From contig NZ_CP032683.1 in assembly GCF_001304615.2 (NCBI RefSeq), positions 744,001-808,000 on the forward strand: DNA of 64,000 bases, read 5' to 3'. The notes beneath the pieces are model-generated. The model saw nothing but the letters and a program-made list of their open reading frames with translations, did no database searches and was not told the origin of the DNA. The DNA is from Methanosarcina flavescens. Lineage in GTDB: Archaea; Halobacteriota; Methanosarcinia; Methanosarcinales; Methanosarcinaceae. Shown here one piece after another: positions 17,306-26,941 of this stretch. Made by a program: the position numbers and the translations under genes. Each line of letters starts with the position of its first letter. The first letter of the stretch is position 1.

Positions 17306-18040
17306 ATGGAAAAAGAAGATTATGATTCAGAGGAAAGAAAAACAGGTGAGCGGACAAAAACTCCTCAAGGAAAGATAGAACGGGAATATGCTGCAGAGGA
17401 AAAAGCCTTTCTTCCAGGGAGCGTAACCGCAGAAACCTGGCGTGATGACCGAAAAAATCCGAAAAAGGGATTTACAGAATACATGCGCTTTATCTGGCCT
17501 TATGCGGCAATCATGGCCATTGTGTTTTTCGGGGCTCTGGTTACAGGTTATATCTCAGCTGCAAATTTCCCTTCTATGGCCGATGCCCTTAGGGAAAGTT
17601 TCAGTTCCCGTTTCGAGTCACTTCTGACAATGGACCCTTTTTCCATAATGTTTGCGATCTTTCTTAACAATGCCTTTGTAAGCCTGCTTTTCCTGGTACT
17701 CGGGCTGGCTCTGGGAGTTCTTCCAGTGATGTTTATTGCCTTCAATGGATATCTTGTGGGAGTAATCGCCTATCTGGCAGCTCAGGAAAGAGGCACGCTT
17801 TTTATTTTACTCGCCCTTCTCCCGCATGGAATACTGGAACTGCCTATGGTCTTCCTGGCTGCGGGCATAGGGCTCCGACTCGGGTACCAGGTATTCTCTG
17901 CCCTTATAGGCAAGCCTACACAAATCAAAAAGGAGTTTAAAGAGGGGCTCCTGTTCTATTTCCGCTGGATTCTGCCTCTTCTTTTCGTTGCAGCCGTAAT
18001 TGAAACCTTCATTACGCCTCTTATCCTGAGTTTCATTTAA
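17306..18040 (+). CDS. SpoIIM/DUF95 family membrane protein
   Basis: A 244-residue protein. A charged cytoplasmic N-terminus of about 65 residues is followed by five hydrophobic segments, with the family pattern of a central FLNNAFVSLLFLVLGLALGV and a later LLPHGILELPMVFLAAGIG, as in stage II sporulation protein M-related (DUF95) proteins. Archaeal members have no known role. The start chosen is ATG at 17306, with GGGGAT upstream; an in-frame GTG at 17294 would add four residues. It probably forms a unit with the preceding DUF63 gene. Confidence 0.85.
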   Translation: MEKEDYDSEERKTGERTKTPQGKIEREYAAEEKAFLPGSVTAETWRDDRKNPKKGFTEYMRFIWPYAAIMAIVFFGALVTGYISAANFPSMADALRESFSSRFESLLTMDPFSIMFAIFLNNAFVSLLFLVLGLALGVLPVMFIAFNGYLVGVIAYLAAQERGTLFILLALLPHGILELPMVFLAAGIGLRLGYQVFSALIGKPTQIKKEFKEGLLFYFRWILPLLFVAAVIETFITPLILSFI

Positions 18041-18384
18041 GAAAGCATTGAAAACTGAGAAAAACTAAAATCCCGAAACCCCAGAAAAGGTTCAAATATC
18101 TTTTCCACCCTATACTCCTTGGTTTAAATCTTCACAGCCATACCATTTCTTGCTTATCTTTTTTCGACTTGACTCTCATTATATAAATGATTACTTATAT
18201 TAGAAAGGGTTTTAATAGGTAAAGCCGTTAATGGGGGAAACCTATCAGAATCTCTATTTCATAATACGTGGCAAATAACTCCAGATCTACATTACAAAAG
18301 CTCAAATCGAGCAGCAGGTTTGAGAAGCCATACTTATCACCTTTCATTGAAAGGAATTATTTCCAAAGCCAAGGAACATCATAT

Positions 18385-19548
18385 ATGATTGACAGGAAAG
18401 AAATTAAGGAAATCGTTGAAGGCTACTATGCTCACGCTGATAAGATAAAAGTAGGAACAATAGCCTCTCATTCAGGACTCGATATCTGTGATGGTGCAGT
18501 TGAGGAGGAATTCAGGACTCTTGCTGTCTGCCAGGCTGGCAGGGAAAAAACATACAGTGAATACTTCAAGGCGCAGAGAGACCCTTACGGAAAAGTATTG
18601 CGGGGGATTGTCGACGAGACCGTTGTTTTCAAAAAGTATAACGAGATTCTCCTGCCCGAAAACCAGCAAAAATTGGTTAATGAAAATGTGCTTTTTATCC
18701 CTAACCGTTCCTTTACCTCCTACTGCAGTATAGATGATATAGAAGAAGATTTCAGAGTGCCTCTTGTAGGAAGCCGGAATCTGCTTCGGAGCGAGGAACG
18801 CAGTGAGCAGCAGAGTTATTATTGGATTCTGGAAAAAGCTGGTCTTCCTTTCCCAGAAAAAATAGAGTCTCCAGAGGATATCAACGAACTTGTAATGGTC
18901 AAGCTTCCGCACGCAGTAAAAAAGCTCGAAAGGGGATTCTTTACAGCCTCGAGTTATAGGGAATACCTGGAAAAATCCGAAGCTCTCATAAAACAGGGAG
19001 TTATTACAAAGGAAGCCCTTGAGAAGGCAAGGATAGAGCGTTATATCATAGGTCCTGTGTTCAATCTTGATATGTTTTACTCCCCTATCGAACCGAAAAT
19101 GAGCAAGCTGGAACTTCTTGGAATTGACTGGCGCTTTGAGACCAGCCTTGACGGGCACGTAAGGCTTCCTGCCCCGCAACAAATTACCCTGGCCGAACAC
19201 CAGCTCACTCCCGAATACACGGTTTGCGGGCATAACTCCGCAACACTGCGCGAGTCTCTGCTTGAGAAAGTATTCGAAATGGGGGAGAAATACGTAAAAG
19301 CTACACAGGAACATTATGATCCTGGAATTATAGGTCCTTTCTGCCTGCAAACCTGTGTGGATAAGGATCTTAATTTCTATATTTATGATGTCGCCCCAAG
19401 AGTAGGCGGCGGGACCAATGTACATATGTCGGTAGGGCATTCTTACGGTAACTCTCTCTGGAGAAGACCTATGAGCACAGGGAGAAGGCTAGCCTTTGAG
19501 ATCAGGCGCGCCCTTGAAATGGAGAAACTTGACGCTATCGTCACATAA
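18385..19548 (+). CDS. PurP-type ATP-grasp ligase (FAICAR synthetase-like)
   Basis: A 387-residue protein of the archaeal PurP family, which uses ATP and formate to formylate AICAR in the last steps of purine synthesis. Landmarks are VGTIASHSGLDICDGA (about residues 24-39), the family's substrate-binding start, VPLVGSRNLLRSEER, and the C-terminal ATP-grasp metal segment IYDVAPRVGGGTN. The frame is open from a GTG at 18268, but ATG 18385 follows AAGGAAC and gives the family's normal N-terminus. Archaea often carry two PurP paralogues, and not all are active in purine synthesis, so no gene symbol is given. Confidence 0.82.
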   Translation: MIDRKEIKEIVEGYYAHADKIKVGTIASHSGLDICDGAVEEEFRTLAVCQAGREKTYSEYFKAQRDPYGKVLRGIVDETVVFKKYNEILLPENQQKLVNENVLFIPNRSFTSYCSIDDIEEDFRVPLVGSRNLLRSEERSEQQSYYWILEKAGLPFPEKIESPEDINELVMVKLPHAVKKLERGFFTASSYREYLEKSEALIKQGVITKEALEKARIERYIIGPVFNLDMFYSPIEPKMSKLELLGIDWRFETSLDGHVRLPAPQQITLAEHQLTPEYTVCGHNSATLRESLLEKVFEMGEKYVKATQEHYDPGIIGPFCLQTCVDKDLNFYIYDVAPRVGGGTNVHMSVGHSYGNSLWRRPMSTGRRLAFEIRRALEMEKLDAIVT

Positions 19549-19911
19549 ATTTATTAAGGCTTTCCGGCATTAGTAATATGATTTATGCAGGATACCGTAA
19601 ACTTTAAAAATGTCACCTTAATCTGCAAGCTTTAGACTAATCTGCAAGCTTTAGACTGCGAGAGAATAATTAATGGCAGACCTGTTTGGGATCTCAATTT
19701 TCAGGGGTTCAGAACATGGATTGGGCCGGGAAAACATTCCGGCCTGAGAATCTCGCTTTAATTTACATAAGTTTAAATTACAGATCAAGTGAGTTCAGGA
19801 TTGGAATCCTTAGACTTACCGGAAAAGGTAATTCAAAGTTTTTATTGTACAGGTCTAGGATAAAGACCTTCTTATATCGTATCACTTCATTTTACTGGAG
19901 GAAATTACAAC
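19549..19911. other. promoter region of the aIF2-gamma operon
   Basis: It contains a perfect 19-bp direct repeat and AT-rich promoter-like DNA. No gene is supported. Confidence 0.45.
19620..19657. repeat. 19-bp direct repeat, two copies
   Basis: Two identical adjacent 19-mers (AATCTGCAAGCTTTAGACT) about 260 bp before the aIF2-gamma start. They could be a duplicated regulator site or a simple tandem duplication. Confidence 0.85.
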
Positions 19912-21138
19912 TTGAGTCAGCCTTGTGTTAATATCGGCATGGTAGGCCATGTCGACCATGGAAAAACTACACTTGTTAGAGCCTTATCAGGCTACTGGAC
20001 AGATACGCATAGTGAGGAAGTAAAACGAGGGATTTCTATTAGACTGGGGTATGCAGACTCCTTGTTCATGAGATGTCCCAAATGCCCTTCTCCCCAGTGT
20101 TACACCGTTGAAAAGACCTGCCCCAACTGCGGGGAGCAGACGGAAGAACACAGGACTGTGTCCTTTGTAGACGCCCCGGGTCACGAAACCCTGATGGCTA
20201 CTATGCTTTCAGGTGCCGCAATTATGGACGGGGCAGTCTTAGTAATTGCCGCAAATGAAGACTGCCCTCAACCCCAGACAAAAGAACACCTTATGGCACT
20301 GGATATAATAGGGATCAAAAATATTGTAATTGTGCAAAATAAGATTGACCTTGTGCCCAGAGAGCGCATTATCGAGAATTATAAACAGATAAAAAAGTTT
20401 GTTAAAGGCACGGTCGCGGAAAACGCACCTGTAATCCCGATTTCAGCTCAGCAGAATATCAATATAGATATCCTTATTGATACTCTGGAGACCGAGATTC
20501 CTACCCCTGTCCACAAAATTGACAGACCTGCCAGCATGCTGATTGCGCGTTCTTTTGATGTTAACAAACCAGGAGCTTCAATCGACGAGATCCAGGGAGG
20601 AGTTATTGGAGGCACTTTAACCGAAGGAGTCCTTCGCCCCGGAGACGAGCTGGAGATAAGGCCCGGAATTAAGGTTACCACTGAAGGCACTACAAAATGG
20701 GTTCCGATTATGACAACGGTTTCGTTAATCTATGCAGGCCCTACAAAGGTAGAAGAAGCAACTCCAGGAGGTCTTCTGGCTGTAGGAACCTATCTTGACC
20801 CCACACTGACAAAAGGTGACTCATTAACAGGACAGATCGCTGGCACACCCGGTACCCTTCCTGATACCAGGCACCAGTTCGTTATGGAATTACACCTGCT
20901 CGATAGGGTAGTGGGAGTTACAAGGGAAGAAAAAATCAACGAGATCAAGACCAGTGAACCCCTCATGCTTAACATAGGAACTGCAACCACAGTAGGAGTG
21001 GTTACAAGCGCACGGAAAAACGAAGCGCAGGTAGCCCTTAAGCGTCCGATTAGCGCAGCCATCGGGTCAAGGGTTGCTATCAGCAGGAGAATCGACTCCC
21101 GCTGGCGGCTCATCGGAGTAGGGGTAATTAAGAGTTGA
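19912..21138 (+). CDS. eif2g: translation initiation factor aIF2 subunit gamma
   Basis: A 408-residue translational GTPase that carries initiator methionyl-tRNA to the ribosome. The P-loop [11 protein letters not shown] is near residues 13-23, the zinc ribbon uses CPKCPSPQC and CPNCG (about 51-76), DAPGHE is G3 and NKID is G4. Domains II and III follow. The TTG start at 19912 has GGAGG ten bases upstream. It leads a tight operon; its stop overlaps the start of the PIN-domain gene (TTGA). Confidence 0.96.
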   Translation: MSQPCVNIGMVGHVDHGKTTLVRALSGYWTDTHSEEVKRGISIRLGYADSLFMRCPKCPSPQCYTVEKTCPNCGEQTEEHRTVSFVDAPGHETLMATMLSGAAIMDGAVLVIAANEDCPQPQTKEHLMALDIIGIKNIVIVQNKIDLVPRERIIENYKQIKKFVKGTVAENAPVIPISAQQNINIDILIDTLETEIPTPVHKIDRPASMLIARSFDVNKPGASIDEIQGGVIGGTLTEGVLRPGDELEIRPGIKVTTEGTTKWVPIMTTVSLIYAGPTKVEEATPGGLLAVGTYLDPTLTKGDSLTGQIAGTPGTLPDTRHQFVMELHLLDRVVGVTREEKINEIKTSEPLMLNIGTATTVGVVTSARKNEAQVALKRPISAAIGSRVAISRRIDSRWRLIGVGVIKS

Positions 21139-21503
21139 AAGTAATAATCGATACTAACGGATTCATGATCCCGGTCCAGTTCGGAGTGGACATCTTCGAA
21201 GAGCTGAAAAGACTGGGATTTGACGAATTTTTTGTGCCTGAGGCTGTAGTATTCGAAATAGAAAAACTCATAAAACGGGAAAGAGGTTCGAACAGAGCAG
21301 CTGCAAAAGTCGCCAGATCCATGATGGACAGGTGCGAGCGTATAACTGCTGCTACAGGGCCTGCGGATGATGTAATTCTCAGGCTGGCAAAAGAAATGGA
21401 AGCAGCGGTTCTGACAAACGATATAGGGTTAAAGCGCAGGCTTGCTGAAGAAGGAATCCAGACTATCTCCCTGCGCCAGAAAAACAAGCTGGACTTTGTC
21501 TAA
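21135..21503 (+). CDS. PIN-domain protein (Fcf1/Utp24-like)
   Basis: A 122-residue single PIN domain, a Mg2+-dependent ribonuclease fold. The acidic residues expected in the active site are visible in IDTNGFM (about residue 6), [14 protein letters not shown] and [10 protein letters not shown]. In archaea this gene sits next to aIF2-gamma and is related to the eukaryotic rRNA-processing nuclease Fcf1/Utp24, so a role in ribosomal RNA maturation is likely but not shown here. TTG start overlapping the preceding stop suggests translational coupling. Confidence 0.85.
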   Translation: MKVIIDTNGFMIPVQFGVDIFEELKRLGFDEFFVPEAVVFEIEKLIKRERGSNRAAAKVARSMMDRCERITAATGPADDVILRLAKEMEAAVLTNDIGLKRRLAEEGIQTISLRQKNKLDFV

Positions 21504-21561
21504 AAGGCGATATTATTTTACAGGGCAGCATTGAATTGATTGTATTACGGGTGATTAGCAG

Positions 21562-22146
21562 ATGTATAAAATGATGAGACTCGTTGATACGGTTCGTATC
21601 CCCCCTACCTTATTAGGAGAAGAGGTGGCGCCTACTGTTAAAAACGCGTTAAGAGAAAAACTGGAGGGACAGGTTGACAAAAAACTTGGCTCTCTCGTCG
21701 CGATTCACAAAATTGTCGAGATAGGGGAAGGGCACATCCTCGTAGGAGACGGGGCAGTATATTATGACGTAACATTCGAAGCAATAATGTTTGTGCCTGA
21801 GCTCCAGGAGATTATTGAGGGTGAGGTTGTTGAAGCTGTTAGTTTCGGAGTTTTCATAGGTATGGGACCAATGGATGGATTGCTCCACGTCAGCCAGATT
21901 ACGGATGACTTCATTTCATACGACGCCAAGAACGCAAGACTCGTGACAAAGAACGGGGGCAAGTCCATTGCCGAAGGTGATCATGTAAGAGCCAGAATTG
22001 TCGCGGTAAGTATAAACGAGCGGGAACCAAAAGAGAGTAAAATCGGGCTTACAATGCGTCAAACTGCTTTAGGAAAACTGCAATGGCTTGAGGAAGCCCG
22101 TAAAAGAAAGCAGCCAAGTGAAGCTGCTCCTGAGGGAACTGCCTGA
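21562..22146 (+). CDS. rpoE1: DNA-directed RNA polymerase subunit Rpo7 (E')
   Basis: A 194-residue homologue of eukaryotic Rpb7. The N-terminal tip domain (MYKMMRLVDTVRIPP) and C-terminal S1/OB domain (about residues 80-165, with SFGVFIGMGPMDGLLHVSQ) are both present. With Rpo4 it forms the polymerase stalk that binds nascent RNA. It lies within the translation/transcription operon directly before the Spt4-like gene, which is the usual archaeal order. Confidence 0.96.
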   Translation: MYKMMRLVDTVRIPPTLLGEEVAPTVKNALREKLEGQVDKKLGSLVAIHKIVEIGEGHILVGDGAVYYDVTFEAIMFVPELQEIIEGEVVEAVSFGVFIGMGPMDGLLHVSQITDDFISYDAKNARLVTKNGGKSIAEGDHVRARIVAVSINEREPKESKIGLTMRQTALGKLQWLEEARKRKQPSEAAPEGTA

Positions 22147-22164
22147 AAAGGGAGAGGATTTATA

Positions 22165-22350
22165 ATGGCAGAAAAAGTGTGTCGACACTGCATGAGGGTC
22201 CTGGAAGGGCAAACCTGCGTAGTCTGTGGGACTTCGGACCTCGCAGATGAATGGAGTGGGCTTGTAATTATCCTGGACGCTGAACGCTCAGAAATAGCAA
22301 AAAAGCTTGGAGTTGACATTCCGGATAAATTCGCTCTGAAGGTGCGCTGA
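22165..22350 (+). CDS. spt4: transcription elongation factor Spt4 (RNAP subunit E'')
   Basis: A 61-residue zinc-finger protein with CRHC near residues 5-8 and CVVC near 18-21, typical of archaeal Spt4. It pairs with Spt5 (not in the window) on elongating RNA polymerase. ATG 22165 is preceded by GGGAGAGG. It sits 18 bp after Rpo7 and one base before the DUF359 gene. Confidence 0.95.
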   Translation: MAEKVCRHCMRVLEGQTCVVCGTSDLADEWSGLVIILDAERSEIAKKLGVDIPDKFALKVR

Positions 22351-22351
22351 T

Positions 22352-22939
22352 TTGAGTGTTCATATCGAGCTTCCAAGAGAACTTCGCCCACTTATGAAAA
22401 AACCTCTGGGTACACTTTACAGGGGTAAAGGCAGGGACACTATAGACAAATTTGCAGGAGAGCTTGGAAGCCCCACAAAACTTATATCCGTAGGGGATGT
22501 TACTACCTTCCACCTGCTTGAGGCCGGAATTATCCCTGATATCTGTATTGTGGACAACCGCACCAAAAGGAAACCAGTTTCCAGTGATATGTCAGCCCGG
22601 AACATGGACAAATTTTACGACGAAATGTCTGTGGACAATCCTGCAGGAATAATTACCGACGAGTTGATTAAAACCCTCTGTGAAGCTTTTGCTTCGGAAA
22701 AGCCTCTGAGAATCTTTGTAAGGGGAGAAGAGGACCTGGCAACCCTTCCTGTAATCCTTCTGGCTCCTCTTGGCGCTGTGGTCCTTTACGGTCAGCCTGA
22801 TGAGGGCGTGGTCTTTGTAAAAGTCACTAAGGAGAAAAAAGGGGAGATAAGAACTCTCTTTGAGAAACTCATCAGCAAAAATCAGAATTATGAATTGGAT
22901 AAAATACGGAGAATTTTAGATGGACATAAGAATTCTTAA
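22352..22939 (+). CDS. GTP-dependent dephospho-CoA kinase (DUF359)
   Basis: A 195-residue protein of the DUF359 family, shown in Thermococcus to phosphorylate dephospho-CoA with GTP in the last step of coenzyme A synthesis. The family landmarks [14 protein letters not shown] (about residues 48-61) and the acidic [17 protein letters not shown] (about 133-149) are present. TTG start at 22352 just after the Spt4 stop. The end overlaps the start of the S24e gene by 20 bp. Confidence 0.9.
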   Translation: MSVHIELPRELRPLMKKPLGTLYRGKGRDTIDKFAGELGSPTKLISVGDVTTFHLLEAGIIPDICIVDNRTKRKPVSSDMSARNMDKFYDEMSVDNPAGIITDELIKTLCEAFASEKPLRIFVRGEEDLATLPVILLAPLGAVVLYGQPDEGVVFVKVTKEKKGEIRTLFEKLISKNQNYELDKIRRILDGHKNS

Positions 22940-23225
22940 AGACAAGAATAATGCACTTTTAAATCGAAGGGAACTGGATTTCGTTGTGAAATATGAAGGT
23001 TCGACTCCTTCCAGAAGTGACATCAAGAATAAACTCGCTGCAATGCTGAACGCCCCTGTTGAACTGCTGGTAATCCAGAGAATCAAAACCGAATATGGTA
23101 TGCAGGAAGGCAAGGGCTATGCCAAACTCTATGAAGATGCCGACCGCATGAAACAGGTAGAACTGGGCTACGTCTTGAAGAGAAATGCTGTCCCGGGAAC
23201 GGAGACTGAGGGAGAAGAGGCTTAA
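22920..23225 (+). CDS. rps24e: 30S ribosomal protein S24e
   Basis: A 101-residue ribosomal protein of the archaeal/eukaryotic small subunit. It shows the family pattern [18 protein letters not shown] (about residues 15-32) and [15 protein letters not shown] (about 65-79). It starts inside the end of the DUF359 gene, consistent with translational coupling, and is followed by S27ae after 15 bp. Confidence 0.95.
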   Translation: MDIRILKDKNNALLNRRELDFVVKYEGSTPSRSDIKNKLAAMLNAPVELLVIQRIKTEYGMQEGKGYAKLYEDADRMKQVELGYVLKRNAVPGTETEGEEA

Positions 23226-23240
23226 GCAAGGTGCATATAC

Positions 23241-23390
23241 ATGGCAGTAAAAGATTACTATAAAGTCCAGGGCGACTCCGTAACCAGAGTAAAACAGTTC
23301 TGTCCCAGGTGCGGACCAGGTACATTCCTCGCGGACCACAAAAACCGCCTCGCCTGCGGAAAATGCGGATATACCGAATTCAAGAAATAA
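23241..23390 (+). CDS. rps27ae: 30S ribosomal protein S27ae
   Basis: A 49-residue zinc-ribbon ribosomal protein. It begins [14 protein letters not shown] and has the paired CPRCG and CGKCGY metal-binding motifs (about residues 21-25 and 39-44). Archaeal S27ae is free of the ubiquitin fusion found in eukaryotes. It is the last gene of the aIF2-gamma operon and is followed by a strong hairpin at 23427. Confidence 0.95.
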   Translation: MAVKDYYKVQGDSVTRVKQFCPRCGPGTFLADHKNRLACGKCGYTEFKK

Positions 23391-23782
23391 CCTAATTCAA
23401 GGATAATTTAATTCTTTTTCGACTCGAACCACAGGAAGTTTCCTGTGGTTTTTTTCACTCCCGAATTCTGTAAGCCTTTTCACAAGTCTCTTCAAAAAAG
23501 GCTTGAGCGGGAAGTTTGCTCTTTATTTCCTGCTTGCTCTCAATTTTCTACTTCTATCTACTTTCTAATTGCTCTTTTACATTACTATAATTTTCTATTT
23601 TCTCTTATTTTTCCGTTAGTTTCTTTTTTATCATAGACTACCAGTGCTTTAGTTTAATGAGCCCGCAAATTAATGAGAGTTAAATCAGTAACTATCTTCT
23701 GTGTCCGTATTTATAATAGACATAGTATATAATTAAATGAAATTTTAATTAACCAAATTTTACTCAAAGACTCCGAGGGCCT
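23391..23782. other. intergenic region after the ribosomal operon
   Basis: It contains the terminator-like hairpin at 23427-23456, a single AAGCC...GGCTTG hairpin near 23474-23506 and then T-rich DNA before the TPR gene. No gene is seen. Confidence 0.5.
23427..23456 (+). terminator. hairpin plus T-tract after rps27ae
   Basis: A perfect 11-bp inverted repeat (AACCACAGGAA at 23427-23437 and TTCCTGTGGTT at 23440-23450) with a 2-bp centre is followed directly by a run of T. It looks like an intrinsic-type terminator 37 bp after the operon stop. Archaeal polymerase mainly needs the T-tract, so the hairpin may protect the mRNA end instead. Confidence 0.7.
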
Positions 23783-26700
23783 ATGAATTCTCTTTATGCC
23801 AGAGCCTGGTACAGTAAAGCCCTTGCTCTTTTGAACCTGAAAAATCAGATCGGGTCAGAGAAAAAATTTGAAAGGGCACTTGAGGCTTTCGATGACGTAC
23901 TTGAAGTAAACCCTGATGATAGTATTGCCTGGCAATACAGGGGGAATATACTTCGTTATCTGGACCGGCCGGAAGAAGCTTTGCAGGCTTTTGACAAAGC
24001 TCTTTGTTTTGACCCGGATAATATACCTGCCCGTTACCAAAAGGGGCTTACCTTTGGGTACCTTAATATGCCTGAAAAGGCACTTGAGGCTTTTGAGGGC
24101 GTGCTTGAAAGGGATGATCAGCACGCTGGAGCGCTATACTACAGCGGGCTTGCTTTAAAACAGCTTTCACGAAACGGAGAAGCTCTTAAGGCTTTTACAA
24201 GAGCTGCCGAACTTAATCCCGAAAACCTCAAAGCCTGGTATTATCGAGGGGTAGCCCTATCTGCGCTCGGTAGGAATGAAGAGTCACTTGAGGCCTACGG
24301 AAAAACACTTATGCTGGAACCTTCGCATTCGGGGGCATGGGAAGGAGAGGCAAAAGCATACCTTGCCCTGGGAAGAAGAAGAGAAGCTTTGAGAGCGTGT
24401 GAGAAGGCTCTCGAGCTCGAACCTGCATCTGCTGCTGCCTGGGAAATCCAGGGTAGAATTCTCGAAGGTATGGGAAGGAAGGAGGAGGCTCTCTCAGCTT
24501 TCGAAAAAAGCCTTATAATTGAGCCCGATAACGCAAAAAACAGGCTTGAGAGAGGCAGGCTCCTCGGAAGGCTGGGAAGGTGCCGGGAGGCACTTGGAGC
24601 ATTTGAGAGTGCACTTGAGCTGGATAACTCTCTTATAGAAGCGAATATTGGCAAAGGAAAAGCCTTGCTGGCTCTTGGCAGATACAAGGAATCCCTTAAC
24701 GCTTTCGAGGAAACTCTTGAAGTCGATCCTTCGAGCTCTGAGGGATGGGGAGGGGCAGGCAACTGTTTACTGGCCCTGGGCAGGCTTTACGAAGCTCTGG
24801 AAGCTTATGAAAAAGCACTTTCATCAGGAGCTGAAAATAGCGGAATTCTTAGCGGGCTTGGAGAGGTATATTATAAGCTTGAAGAATATTCCAGCGCTCT
24901 CGCAAGTTTTGAGAAAGCTCTCAAGCTTGATCCTGAGAATCTTTTTGCGTGGAATGGAAAAGGAAACGTGCTCTGTAAACTTGGGAAATACAGGGAAGCT
25001 CTGGAAGCTTATGAAACGCTCCTCGAGCTTGACTACGAAAGCTTGCCGGCACGCTATAACCGGGGGGTTGCTCTTTCCCAGCTTAAACATAAGGAAAAAG
25101 ACTCTAAAGAGATTCTTGAGAACCAGCTCCAGAAAGCCTTTAAAAAGTACCTGGAACTGTCAAGGGAATTTCCTGAAGGAGAAATTGGAAATGAAAACTG
25201 GAAATATCGGGGATTTGCTTTTGCCGAGCTTGGAGAGTATAATGAAGCTCTCAAAGCTTTTGATAATGCCACGGATTCTGAAAATCCTTTTCCGCAGATC
25301 TGGAAAGGAGTTACTCTCATATGCTTGAAAAAATATGATGAAGCCCTAGAAACCCTGGAAAGCGCAGAAGAAGCTATTTATGCAGCCTCACGAATAGAAA
25401 AATCTACTAATAATGATGGAAACAAAGCTCCCAGGGTTCTCAATCTTCCTGGAAGTAAATCCAAGCTGGTAATTCTCAGGACTGCAAAAGGGCTTGCTCT
25501 AGATTCCCTTGGCAGGTATAAAGATGCACTAAATGCTTTTGAGAGCGCAAGGAAGCTTGCTGAAGACGAAAAAATTGCATGTTCTGAAGAAGGTCTTGTT
25601 TTTGCGCATTGTAGAGAATGGGAAAAAGCCCTGAGAGTTTTTGATAAGATCCTTACCTTCGATCCTCAAAATACCCAGGCTTCGGTTATGAAAGCTTTTG
25701 CCCTCATAAGGCTGCAGGAGTTTGAAAAAGCTGTTGCAGTTCTCGAAAAGATAATAACAGACGACACAAGCTCGGATTTACCTGCCTGCCTGCTGGGCTT
25801 TGCCTGCTTCAGGTTGGAAGATTTTGAAAGAGCCCTTGAAGCTTACAGGAAAGCAACCATTGCAAACCCGAAAAACTTCCATGCCAGAAACGGGCTTGCA
25901 GAGCTTTACTTCAGGCTGGGGAATAGCAGAGGCGCACTAAAAGAGCTTGAAGCCTCGATTTCGGAAGCTCCTGAGAATGCATTCTCAAGAAACCTGAAAG
26001 GGAGAGTGGAACTTGAGGAACAGACCTGTGAGGAAGCGCTTGAATCTTTCAGGAGGGCTCTTGCCCTGGATACAGAAGACCGGAGATTGCTGCTCTGGGA
26101 CGCGTACGCGAGGTATATGTATGCTGAGACTTCTCTTGAGGAAAATAGTGCACGTTTCAGATACATGCTCCTTGCAGCTGCGGGAAAGCTTGAAAAAGGA
26201 GCAATCTGGCAGAGACCCGAAGATAATGAGCTGAAAGCTTATGCATTTTACTTCCTTGGTCTTTTTTACTACCGGGCACAGTACTACCAGAAAGCTGTAG
26301 AGAGGCTTGACGAATGTCTGAGACTGGAAGCTCCGGCAGAGGTGAAAAAGTGTGCATCCCAGCTCCTTAAAAATATTCAAACTGTCTCTCTGAAACCTGC
26401 CTGGTGGGAATGGTGGCTTAATGCGAAAACGAATAGCCTGCTTAAAAAGATGAGTTTTGGGCTCATTTTCCTTTTTATAGCCAGCCTTCTGCTGTCCCAT
26501 CCGGCAGCCTCAACCCTTCCAATCATCTCCTGGCCCGCTTCATATGTAAATTACATTTTTTCGCTCACAGGTTATATCTCCTGGCCGATTTACAGCATAG
26601 AGTACATAATCTTTATCCTGTTTCTGGTTTCTATTCTGCTTCTGCCCGGATTCAGACAGAGCAGACCAGAAGAACCTGAACTCGAAACTCTTACTCCTCC

Positions 26701-26818
26701 ACCTCCGAATCTTGATATTCCCGAATCCATACTTGAGGAGTTTGGTGAAAGACTTGAGAAAAACCTTTTCTCTCCTGAACCAATGGAAGAAAGCGTGCGG
26801 AAACTCGGAAACATTTGA
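23783..26818 (+). CDS. large TPR-repeat membrane protein
   Basis: A 1011-residue protein. Residues from about 1 to 430 are near-regular 34-residue TPR units (pattern AWYxKGxALxxLGRYEEALEAFEKALELDP); further, more degenerate TPRs continue to about 860. Two hydrophobic segments (about 893-913 and 940-960) anchor the C-terminal part in the membrane, followed by a Pro/Glu-rich tail. It has no catalytic motif and is likely a scaffold at the membrane facing the cytoplasm. It lies upstream of the Kae1-Bud32 gene but with 120 bp between, so the link may be only positional. Confidence 0.9.
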   Translation: MNSLYARAWYSKALALLNLKNQIGSEKKFERALEAFDDVLEVNPDDSIAWQYRGNILRYLDRPEEALQAFDKALCFDPDNIPARYQKGLTFGYLNMPEKALEAFEGVLERDDQHAGALYYSGLALKQLSRNGEALKAFTRAAELNPENLKAWYYRGVALSALGRNEESLEAYGKTLMLEPSHSGAWEGEAKAYLALGRRREALRACEKALELEPASAAAWEIQGRILEGMGRKEEALSAFEKSLIIEPDNAKNRLERGRLLGRLGRCREALGAFESALELDNSLIEANIGKGKALLALGRYKESLNAFEETLEVDPSSSEGWGGAGNCLLALGRLYEALEAYEKALSSGAENSGILSGLGEVYYKLEEYSSALASFEKALKLDPENLFAWNGKGNVLCKLGKYREALEAYETLLELDYESLPARYNRGVALSQLKHKEKDSKEILENQLQKAFKKYLELSREFPEGEIGNENWKYRGFAFAELGEYNEALKAFDNATDSENPFPQIWKGVTLICLKKYDEALETLESAEEAIYAASRIEKSTNNDGNKAPRVLNLPGSKSKLVILRTAKGLALDSLGRYKDALNAFESARKLAEDEKIACSEEGLVFAHCREWEKALRVFDKILTFDPQNTQASVMKAFALIRLQEFEKAVAVLEKIITDDTSSDLPACLLGFACFRLEDFERALEAYRKATIANPKNFHARNGLAELYFRLGNSRGALKELEASISEAPENAFSRNLKGRVELEEQTCEEALESFRRALALDTEDRRLLLWDAYARYMYAETSLEENSARFRYMLLAAAGKLEKGAIWQRPEDNELKAYAFYFLGLFYYRAQYYQKAVERLDECLRLEAPAEVKKCASQLLKNIQTVSLKPAWWEWWLNAKTNSLLKKMSFGLIFLFIASLLLSHPAASTLPIISWPASYVNYIFSLTGYISWPIYSIEYIIFILFLVSILLLPGFRQSRPEEPELETLTPPPPNLDIPESILEEFGERLEKNLFSPEPMEESVRKLGNI

Positions 26819-26941
26819 TACCCTGGAGAAAGAAAAGTTTGAAAGACAGGTAGATGTTCCGGAAAAGCAAATGTATATAAGCTTTCTTCGGTATTATCGG
26901 AGGCAGTGACAGCAAAAAAGACTGGAAGGAGACCGTAAGCC

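Noticed and set aside
18472-19440. Long minus-strand open frame of 322 codons
   Set aside because: It lies opposite the PurP-type gene, is rich in Phe, Tyr, Cys and Arg and shows no motif. It is a shadow of the real gene.
25985-26500. Minus-strand open frame of 171 codons
   Set aside because: It is opposite the TPR gene; composition and lack of motif mark it as a shadow.
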